Assembly: GCA_026874595.1 (NCBI GenBank)
Contig: CM049315.1
Location: 69,201,916 to 69,265,915 of the forward strand
Length of the DNA stretch: 64,000 bases
Source of the DNA: Sipunculus nudus
Taxonomy: Eukaryota > Annelida > Sipuncula > Golfingiida > Sipunculidae
Direction of reading: 5' to 3'
A model generated the notes under the pieces. That model saw nothing but the letters and a program-made list of their open reading frames with translations, did not search any database and was not told the origin of the DNA. The translations under genes and the position numbers were made by a program. Each line of letters starts with the position of its first letter. Position 1 is the stretch's first letter. Of the stretch, positions 55,234 through 64,000 are shown one piece after another.

Positions 55234-56527
55234 ATATATTTTAAATGAAAATAATACACAAAGAAAAAAAAGAAGCGTATCCTCAATTCGTATAGGATAT
55301 CGCTTTTAGTGTATCGCAATACGTATTGTATCCGAATAAGCTGACCGTTACTCAGCTCTAGATCTCACGGAGGGTAAATTCTCAAATAATCAGAACATCT
55401 CAAACATCTTCACACCACGACTAATTAAAGCCCATAGCAATGTTAGGCCTTTCTAAACTGCAGGCAAGGTAAAGGCCTGTCTAAACTACTAGCAAGGTAT
55501 ATTTCCCCTGCCGGGAGTTCAGCCAGTATAGAATACACAGCCGGAACTGCCAAGCAAATTAGCCACTCCCTTTAAATTGTCATTCCTTCTATTATAATAA
55601 TTTATACATCCCTTAAAATAACGATAAATATAATATCCCCTACAATATAGCATACATATAAAAATCTATTATAAAATTATATAGTTCATATATTCTGTAA
55701 ACATATTAGTGAATAATATATGTATATATTATATATTCAGGCATTTTACCAGGGACATCGAACCATCCTGTTCAAGCTGTATTTAAACTTGCGTGCCCGC
55801 AAAGGTCACAATTCAGGTAACGACATTAACCAGTCCATTTCGATAAAATTTAGCAACAGGTTGCCACTGTTCTGACGATCATGACGTGTAAAAAGGGAAA
55901 CGCTCTGTACAATGCAATGTGTAGAACAAACACTACACAGTTCTTCATAATGTGGCCATTCGGATTTCAAAGCCGCTTTCACTGGAAATGTTGAAATATT
56001 TAATAGATGTTCATGTTAAATATGAATATCCAATGGTCTACTGACAACGAATTGACACCTCCCTTCAATGTGACAAAACATATGCCGAGGCATTATATGA
56101 AGTGATTTGTCGGGAATATTAAGGATGCTTCCAATGTAAATATACATATCAATCGTGTACGTCGCTTTTTTTTTATTATAGGTATTCCAAAATCATCTCA
56201 TGCCATTCTGAAAGTGACACGCTATGATTGCCATTTAGCAGAAAAGCCCTTTTCCTGATGTTCTTTTTATTTTCTTACAGGCTTTTTGTCTATGTACTTT
56301 CTCTTGAGTCGTTTATTGTCAGTAACTAGATGAGATCGGCCGTTTATTTTTATCTTCAATGGAGAAAATAGTTTATTTCAAAGGGTTTTTACTGATGAAG
56401 TAATCGCTATTCCGCCGTATTGACATCCTGGATATCAGAACAAAATTTGTTAGCGTTATAGGAATAGCAAATATTTTAGGATGACTTTCATCATATCAAA
56501 CATAGTATTTATATCGAGGTATCAGCA

Positions 56528-56528
<1 letters not shown>

Positions 56529-56582
<54 letters not shown>

Positions 56583-56597
56583 GAGAGAGAGAGAGAG
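56529..56597. repeat. Compound (AT)n(AG)n microsatellite
   Basis: Shorter AG part than in the left copy (about 8 units against 14). Confidence 0.93.
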
Positions 56598-56666
56598 GTG
56601 AATGAATAGCCATGCTGGTTCGTTGTACGAAGAAATGGAACAAGAATACACAGAAAGGTCGGTTCA

Positions 56667-56735
56667 CTGCCGATGGGAATCGAAACCATGACCTTACGAT
56701 TGCCGTTCGCTAGCTCTATTACTGAGCTACAGCAG
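56667..56735 (-). repeat. tRNA-derived SINE head, left arm (right copy)
   Basis: Counterpart of 15284-15352 with the same A-box and B-box words. Confidence 0.8.
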
Positions 56736-56959
56736 ATCCCCGACCCCTCTGTGTATTTGCACATATTTCTGTGAACAACTAACCAGCATTGCTATTCATT
56801 CATGTCTCTGTATACTATATGCCTCACACCACATAAGACCACCAGTTCTCCCTGCTGTTTGCAAAGTTGCTGTGCCAACACATGTAGTGGGTAGTACTCT
56901 GACGTCAGTTCGGTCGCTAGTTCTATAAAAGTGTGCAAATACATAGGGGGGTCGGGGAT

Positions 56960-57029
56960 CTGCTGTAGCTCAGTGGATAGAGCAAACGACCGGCTGTCGT
57001 AAGGTCATGGGTTCGATTGTCATCGGCAG
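56960..57029 (+). repeat. tRNA-derived SINE head, right arm (right copy)
   Basis: Counterpart of 15587-15655. The B-box region here reads GGGTTCGATTGTC, with an extra G compared with the left copy. Confidence 0.8.
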
Positions 57030-57062
57030 TGAACCGACCTTTCTGTGTATTCTTGTTCCATT

Positions 57063-57099
57063 TATATATATTTATATTTATATATATATATATATATAA
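57063..57099. repeat. Interrupted (AT)n tract
   Basis: Counterpart of 15688-15734, interrupted by TTTATATTTA-like sequence. Confidence 0.9.
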
Positions 57100-57270
57100 T
57101 TAATTTTTAGAATTTAAGAGGTACTGTTATTCATGTTGAAAACAACATATAAAAGGTTTTATAGTTGTTACGGAGTGCTTTACGCACGCGTTACAAGCGT
57201 GGTCGTCAGGTAAGGGGTCGGTAAACAGTGAACATGTATTTGAAAGAAATATGCTTGCGAATTTACCTAC

Positions 57271-57295
57271 CTGAGCCACTTGTTTTATCTGATAT
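57271..57295 (-). CDS. 25-bp microexon 2, right copy
   Basis: Same length, acceptor (TTTTCCAG) and donor (GTAGGT) as 15907-15931; one base change turns Pro into Thr. Length and both splice sites are unchanged between copies. Confidence 0.72.
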
Positions 57296-57689
57296 CTGGA
57301 AAAGGGAAAATTAAAAGGGGTCATTTCCTCTAACCAACGAATTTAAAGCATTATTTCAAAATATCAAACTATAGGCATTTGAAGTGAAAAAGCAATCATC
57401 GGTCACAAAGTTTGCATTACTTAGATTCTAACATTTTGATTTCTTATGCAGAACCAGCTATTAAATTCTTATCAATATTTGTTATTTTTATTTATCAATC
57501 ATTGATACTTTCTAACGATACCAGAAAACAAATGATGTCATAATTGGTCCAATTCGTGAATCAATATTTTGGTACGATTTTAAACAGGTGGTCCGTGGTC
57601 CATGACGCGCAGCTGAAATTGTCATACTGATCACACGTTATGATATGGTGAAAAACAATTGTTAATTGTCACCAATGGAAAGAATGACT

Positions 57690-58420
57690 GGCAAAATGCT
57701 AAAAAATCCAACAGCTAGGATTTGTGCGATGTCTGACTATCCAGGTGCTCAGAATTAGGTTTTTTAGCTTGTAGCTAATAGAATATGGATCATCATGACC
57801 TAGTGCTGAAGGAGATTTGCAAAGGATCTCCTTGAAATTTAAGTTAGAAGGTTCCATACGTATGATTTGTGTCTTTCACATTGAAAATTAATGCTTTTTT
57901 GTCAATATGTTCACAGTGACAGTACACGTCACAGTGACCACATTGACCAAATATCAGGAATCAAAGAAGATTTGCCAAGGAAATCCCTCGATCTCATATT
58001 ATAATATCCTAGTTTTAAAATTTTTATTAAGAGCAAATGATCATACTTCTGTTCAGTCGTTCACAGAATATAGTCACCAAAACCTAGTTTCAGGTTTCGA
58101 GGGGATTTGTCAAGATCTCCCTGGTTGTTGCTATGGATGATTCTAGGCCTAATGTATACAATTTCAGCCTAACTGCCTTACATAGTGCTCAAATTCATGT
58201 TTGCAGCATATACAAATGCCGTATACCGTGATCTTATTTTAAACTTTCCGCGGAGATTTACCCAAGATATCCCTGAATGTCATGTTAGAAGATTCTAGGC
58301 CAAATGGATACAATTTGTACTCCTTCTGACTGTCTGGGTGCTCATAAGCATGTTTTCGGCCCCTAGTTTGAAGAATATAGGCCACTATGACCTTTTATAG
58401 ACACGGTAATTTCTTACTTC
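57690..58420. repeat. Degenerate tandem repeat, period about 152 bp (right copy)
   Basis: Counterpart of 16330-17080, with small internal deletions (for example near 58025). Confidence 0.6.
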
Positions 58421-58836
58421 AACGGTATTGCAGCAACTGCGAGATGATTTTTACTTAAATACTACTGCCTAATATAATTATGATGGATACCAGTTGGGAG
58501 CTTTAGTTTGAATTGTTCATAAATCATGCAGAAGTCAGGAAGACAAGATTATGAGCAGAATACTGTGTAAAGCATGTTACAGAAAAACATTGGCGCGTTT
58601 AATATAGGATATTTAACTGAATATGCCTAATATTATAAATGCAATTCTTATATTATTTTAAATGTGTAAACAAAATAGACTTAGACTATGGACAAGAGAG
58701 CTGTTACTACATATTTGGATCGGATCGCATTTAGAAGAAGTCTTCTGTCAGACTTCCATCTGATAACCAATTCTCTAACCCAATTATCTGTACTTAACTC
58801 ATTAATCCATTGACTTCCTCGCTTCTTAATCATTTA

Positions 58837-58838
<2 letters not shown>

Positions 58839-58878
<40 letters not shown>

Positions 58879-58900
58879 ATATATATATATATATATATAT
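58839..58900. repeat. (AT)n microsatellite, one C interruption
   Basis: Counterpart of 17510-17560; abuts the foldback. Confidence 0.94.
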
Positions 58901-59093
58901 AACTCTGAAGAAAAACAACACTGTAAATTCACAACAGCCTGTTTCACGGAATCTCGTGATCTCGTAATCTAGTAAAGTCTCGGCTTTTCAGACCACGCCC
59001 TCAGCTTCATTCTAACCACATTCACCTGATGATAGGGTCGCATCCCGTGAAACAGACTGTTGTGAATTAACAGTGTTCATTTTCTTCAGAGTT
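58901..59093. repeat. Foldback, right copy
   Basis: Same inverted arms as 17561-17752, with a few mismatches (for example GTGAATTAACAG in the right arm). Confidence 0.82.
59020..59067 (+). ncRNA. Hammerhead ribozyme-like motif (right copy)
   Basis: ATTCAC 59020-59025, CTGATGA 59026-59032, GAAA 59049-59052 and GTGAAT 59062-59067. All core bases and the outer stem are conserved. The only change is in the stem III loop (CAGACT for CGGACT). Confidence 0.5.
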
Positions 59094-59185
59094 ACACCGG
59101 TCTGGCCTAGTCTGTAGGCCATAGGGCACTTCACAACGGAGGGTAACTCTACATTCTATATATATTATATATATATAAAACTTAC

Positions 59186-59479
59186 TTTGATATAGATCTT
59201 TTCCTTCCCACCTCCTGGGTTTATGAAGCTCCGACAAAGTTTGCAGATGTTTGAGACCTGATTGTACACCCCGCCGGAACACCAAGCACGCCTACCGCAA
59301 ATAGCCAAACACGTGACTTTGTCACTGACCTTCTGTTTTACAGGAACACAGTCCAGTTCCACAAAATCTCGTCGAAAGATATCTAGGGAGATGTGAGCAC
59401 AACAAACGCTGAAGGCAATAGCATTTAAAGTCAGGAAAAAGACGATCACGTGAATCAGAACCCTAAGTGATTTAATCAT
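59186..59479 (-). CDS. Exon 1: signal peptide and PAN/apple-like segment, right copy
   Basis: Same 98-codon exon and GTAAGT donor as the left copy. Differences are Met6Arg, Tyr31Ser, Leu40Phe and Cys85Phe. Loss of Cys85 removes one of the paired cysteines in the last C-x2-C-x2-C cluster. The signal-peptide core is unchanged. Confidence 0.75.
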
Positions 59480-60894
59480 CGCGGCGGCGGTTGTTTAACC
59501 AATTTCATACGGGACGAACATCGCACTGACTTTGCCCATGTAAAAGTATCGTTGTCAGTTTTATCAATGTTCCGATCTCATGGACTGATAATGCTTAAAT
59601 GGAACAAAGGAAGTTAATACACATCATTATTTTTTTTATTTTATACTTAGTGCTACAAATTCATGTGAGACAGATGTACATTTGTATTGTTATCCTGATA
59701 ATTGTTCCCCCATGCAAACCCCATATATCAGCAATTTGAGCACTGAAATTTTCAAGTATCCTGCATTTAAATATTCGCTTAAGTAGCAACATATCAATCA
59801 TTAATATAGTAAATATGTACAGATAGGCCTCGGGGTTGTTTCATGTCTATTTGTAAATTGATTAGGTCGGAATGGCGACCTTGGAGAATACGTTCAAACT
59901 GTATATCATGCACTTTTATTTATCTCTGTTTGGGTACCTTGTTAATTTTGTTGTTGTTGTCCATCCACAAATTATTTTCATGAGATTTGATGGATCACTA
60001 TCAATACATTTTAGTAGGAGGTTTGTTTGATAATCAAGGAATAATTGCTAGAATATTTTGGCGGATGTCTGAATACAGCTTTTCTATTACAATAAAGACA
60101 GATACTTACAGTTTGCTACGACTTTATTGAAAAAGAAATATTTCTGTCGTTGTGTCACCTCTAAATTAATAAATGTAAAAAAGTCTAATCTTTAAAGGTG
60201 AGATTTCGAACCTGAGACATATTTTTTTCATTATAAACAGTGTCAGTCTACTATACCCAGAGCAAACCAGAAGACCATCAGACGCAGATCGCTTGCTCGT
60301 GGAATTGTTTATAACCATGGAGTACTGCGGTTTAGGCGCCTTTCCCCTTTATCCGTATTTCTGCTTGAAAAACTGTGGATGGGTGACAGTTTTCATCTAT
60401 TTTTTTTCTCTGGTTGGCAATACAAGTTCTTGATATTGTTCATAAATGCAGTGGAATGTAAGGGAGTTCGTCCATGGACCAGGGAACAATTACTTAAAAG
60501 TTGAGGGCGGATCGGTAACTGTTTGTATAGGAATGGATTAGGTTTAAGACAATTAATGATGATATGCTCTCTGTGAATTAATATCTAGCCGTTTAGTGGA
60601 ATTACAAAATACTGTAAGCAACATGCTCAATCGAAATCTTACCTTATGTGATAAAAATATAAAATGAGTTTTATTTGTCTGGAATAATCAATATATGTCA
60701 AATTTGGAGGGTCAGTATAGCAATATCCGTACTGGTACCAGGTGTAACCTAAATAGAGTGTGATACAAGTTCCCACATCTAACATGCAAACATACGAATT
60801 AATTGATATATGGAGAGTAAGGAATCCATCTTATTCGAATTTCACTTGAAGAAGTAAAATACATACTATAAAAAGAAGGCTTGGTTATGTTCTA

Positions 60895-63562
60895 ATCTCG
60901 AGTTATTTGAATTAGCAGGTCATACAGGTTAATATAATTCCAGCAATTTTAACAGATCATTCGGCAGTGAAATGTAATATGAAATCACCCAGTGTTTGCA
61001 AACATGGCCCGTCCTTCTGGAAATTAAATGTGTCCCTCATGGAAGATCCAGTTTTTGTGTCACCAATGCGAGAAAAAAAAAATAAAAAAGTAGAAGGAGC
61101 ATTATGAAAATAAAAATAGGGAGACTGAATGGTGCGAATATCTAAAGTTTAAAATTAGAGAATATTCAATTTCATGTTCTAATAGAAAATGTAGACGTGA
61201 AAAGCTAATACTGAAAAAAAAACCTAGAGAAAAGTTTTAAGGAAGTAAAATTCAACTCGCACAGCAGTAATAATCAAACTGAGATCGATCAAATATGTCA
61301 AAAAATAGATAAGCATTATGAGAGAAAAGTAGATGGCTCCATAATAAGATATAGAATCACATGGTTTGAGGAAGGGGAGCGTAATTCAAAGTATTTTATG
61401 AATCTGGGAAAGAAAAAACAAAACCAAAACTACCATAAGAAGATTATTGTGTAATGGAAAAGATATAACAGATCAGCAAAAAATTATGATAGAACTGAAG
61501 AGGTTTTTATGAAGAAAAGTACACTTGTACAGGTACCTTTTCAAAACAAGAATGTACACAACTTCTGTCAGAGTATGATACTCGAGTCCTATCAGATATG
61601 CAAGCAGCTAGTTGTGATGGACTGATTAAAAAAAAGAAGTCTTGTCAACGTTGAAATAAATGAAAAAAATATTAAAACTCCCGGGAATGATGGATTTCCA
61701 AAAGAATTTTTTTATCTCGTCGGGAAGGATCTCGTTAATTGTTTGCCCAGATGTTTTGAGGAGGGTAAGCTAACTACAAGTCAAAGGCAAGCAGTGGTTA
61801 ATTTAATAGAAAAACTAGTTAAAGAATCGTTTAATCTCATCATGGCGACCAATTAGTTTGTTAAATGTCGAATATAAGATATTAAGTAAAATTTTAGCAC
61901 GGCGCTTAAATGTTGTCCTTCCTAATCTGATTAATGAGGACCAGACGGCCTTTGTTCCCGGGGGAACCATTTGTGAAACGAACCATTTAATCTGTGATAT
62001 CTTAGATTATTGTATCAAAGAAAATAAACCTAATATCTTGTTTGCAGTTGATTTTTCTGCTGCTTTCGACTCCATAGATCGTAACTATATGTTCAGTGTT
62101 TTGGAAAATGTTGTCTTCCAGACAGGTTTTATTAAATGGGTACAACTTCTTCATAACGATATCCAAAGCTGTATAATAAATAATGGATACCCCACAGGAT
62201 ATATCAGATTAGCAAAAGGTACGAGACAAGGAGATCACTGGCGTAATATTTGTTTGTCATGGCCATTGAGATCCTAGCAATAATAGTACGTAAATCTGTG
62301 TCTATCAAAGGGATTAATATTAACGGCTTTGAAATTAAACAGTGTATGTATGCATACGATACCACATTTTTGGCAACAACGGTGGCTTGAGGCTGCTTGA
62401 TATTGATACAATAATAGAAACTCAAAGATTTATGTGGATGAAGGAAATCATCACAGGTGACACGACAATATACGTAATAATACCTGATCTTTATTTAAAA
62501 CTCGTAGGTGGATGTAATAGTATCAGAGGTAACTTGGATCCTGAAATTTTAAAAATAGGAATATTATCTTTTTATTTACGTTGCCTTAATGTATGGCACT
62601 CTGTTACCTCCGGGGACCATTAAGTAAAGAAACAATCTTGACACAACTTCTACCGAATAACAGATACATCAAGAATGGAGGTAAATCAGTGTATTATTAT
62701 TTTCTTGATATTCTTGGTATAAAATATGTTCCTGTTGTGTACGATGACAGAGGTAAAAGAAAAGTTAATGAAGTTGTAGCAAAAACAGTTTTGCTTACAA
62801 CAAATTCTATATCCACTGGATAGCTCCGCAAAGGGCTATTCCACAAAAATGGTTTCAGGATAATGATTTAAACAGATATTTTGAGGTTAATAGTGCTTCG
62901 GTATTAAATAATGTAGTTGTATCCTACAATGACGTGGTTCTAGATTTAGACAAACTCATATTCAGAAGTTCCTACGACAAAATAATATCATGTAAAATTT
63001 CTGAACCAGTCTTCAAAATAAAGTTACCAAACCTTTATAAAGACCTCAACATGAAACGAGCAATTAATAACTCTTACAAGACCACTCTGGACATGTATCT
63101 AGGGAAATTTCAGTTTCAGAGTTCTGCATATCATCCTCGCTGTTAACGAAAATCTAATCAGATGGAGGATAACAGACACAAACAGATATTCTAATTGGTT
63201 AATTGAAAATGAACATATTGATCATTTATTCTGTGATTTCACATTTCATAAAACTGTTACTTGAAAATTTAGTCTTGGGCAAAGAACTTTGGATTAGAGA
63301 CGCCAAGCCTCGGTCGTCAACGTTTATACACTGGAGCAGAAAAATCAGAACATGCTGCCCTTGTAAATATGTTGATGTTGGTCTACAAGATCATCGTTTA
63401 AGTAATAGGAATAATCTGGCACTTCTTTCATTGGATCAGTATGTGACAAAACTGAGGAGATTTGAAAATCTTGAACGCAAACTGGCGGAAAAAAGGCACA
63501 AAAGTACTGTATATGAAATAAAATGGAAACCAATTCCTCAAACTATACTAAACAAGAAGTGA
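60895..63562 (+). pseudogene. L1-like LINE ORF2 remnant (right copy)
   Basis: Counterpart of 19540-22218. It shares the YAYD catalytic box and the frameshift after the GTRQGD motif. It has its own lesions, e.g. a two-base loss near 61822 that breaks the RT frame upstream of 61858, and a frame change near 63117. Confidence 0.82.
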
Positions 63563-64000
63563 TGTATATTATTCAACGACTATCATTTTGCAATATACAG
63601 CCAGGCGGTGACCCTTTTGGCTTCATGGGTGTGTATATAATATGTGATTTTTATTTCAATTTTATGTGAATATAGTATGAAATGTAAACATAATAGGAAA
63701 CGTCAGTTTTTGTATTGACTTCACAATTCGATCTGTTAAGTACTGTGAGACAAACTTATGAATTTTTAAAAATAATAATGATTTTAAATAATGGAATGTT
63801 CAGTGATAAACACATTAACGTAAATACATGAACTGGGAAGCAGAAAGTTTTATATAAATATATATTTATGTATTTGTATCCATGTACCTGCCGGATACTA
63901 AATTTTATACAGGTAATTTGGGTTTCGTAATATCTTAAAGTCATAAAAATTCTAAAACCAAATGAACCTTGACAGATTTATATGGTATTCGCATGTAAAA
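63563..64000. other. LINE 3' flank, end of window
   Basis: Collinear with 22219-22652; no gene seen. Confidence 0.55.

Larger units (their letters stand above)
51416..55570. mobile_element. Inserted element with TTTAAATT target duplication (right copy)
   Basis: Bounded by TTTAAATT at 51408-51415 and 55571-55578, as in the left copy; about 200 bp shorter through SSR contraction and a deletion. The left edge lacks the GGG present in the left copy. Confidence 0.65.
40412..59479 (-). pseudogene. Secreted PAN-like/F5-8C gene, right copy, five exons
   Basis: Exons on the minus strand: 59479-59186, 57295-57271, 50870-50632, 41139-41045 and 40549-40412. They encode a signal peptide, a cysteine-rich PAN/apple-like segment, an 8-residue linker and an F5/8 type C domain split over three exons, about 263 codons in all. 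Junctions 1-2, 2-3 and 3-4 are in phase. Exon 4 to exon 5 is one base short, in an A5 run next to the donor. A TAG (40414-40412) replaces the expected acidic codon before Leu-Tyr-Gly-Cys, so the last cysteine is lost. Gypsy-A (6.9 kb) lies in intron 3. With these two lesions the copy may be a young pseudogene; if the base is an assembly error, a protein truncated by a few residues remains possible. Confidence 0.68.
47876..64000. repeat. Large direct duplication, right copy
   Basis: Collinear with 6039-22652. The left limit of homology (47876) is within an uninterrupted gypsy-A protease, so the novel junction is the one at 6039. The copy continues past the window end. Differences include a single leader unit, shorter (AT)n tracts, a deletion after 51871 and small frame-changing indels. 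Confidence 0.92.

Overview
This is eukaryotic, AT-rich, intron-bearing animal DNA. The split secreted PAN/F5-8C (discoidin) gene, long (AT)n tracts, tRNA-derived SINEs and the mixture of Ty3/gypsy, L1-like, DIRS-like and cut-and-paste elements suggest a marine invertebrate, most likely a mollusc; that assignment is inference. No prokaryotic genes, rRNA genes or CRISPR arrays are seen.

Layout. (1) 522-5407 (+): a broken, intron-less, mobile-element-like gene. It has two CxxC...HxxC zinc-cluster repeats, a long central region, a FEN/XPG-like nuclease region and a C-terminal cysteine cluster. (2) 6039-22652 and 47876-64000: two direct copies of one block about 16.1-16.6 kb long. They are nearly collinear apart from indels and SSR length changes, and the second runs off the window. 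Each copy holds, left to right, part or all of a minus-strand Ty3/gypsy element, exon 3, an inserted element of about 4.2-4.35 kb with DIRS-like remains, an inverted pair of tRNA-SINEs, a 25-bp microexon, a degenerate tandem repeat, a foldback with a hammerhead-like motif, a signal-peptide exon, and a plus-strand L1-like ORF2 remnant. (3) 22879-28930: a retroelement graveyard with gypsy-B (including an SGNH-like leader ORF), L1-like ORF1 and the internally deleted gypsy-C. (4) 28930-43350: mostly non-coding, with a 2.15-kb inverted-repeat element, a third diverged partial copy of the exon-3 region (34262-35100), a Harbinger-type MITE, and the last two exons of the PAN/F5-8C gene. (5) 43356-50227: the complete gypsy-A element, with 5-bp target duplications and a nested 814-bp DNA transposon.

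The main host gene is on the minus strand. In the right-hand copy it can be followed over about 19 kb through five exons: 59479-59186 (signal peptide and PAN-like), 57295-57271 (25-bp microexon), 50870-50632 (first part of F5/8C), 41139-41045 (middle) and 40549-40412 (end). Phases agree at the first three junctions. The last junction is one nucleotide out, and a TAG replaces the glutamate codon just before the closing Leu-Tyr-Gly-Cys, so this copy may be decaying. The left-hand copy keeps exons 1-3 only. Gypsy-A sits in intron 3 and was there before the duplication, because both copies share the same right flank and target-site duplicate.
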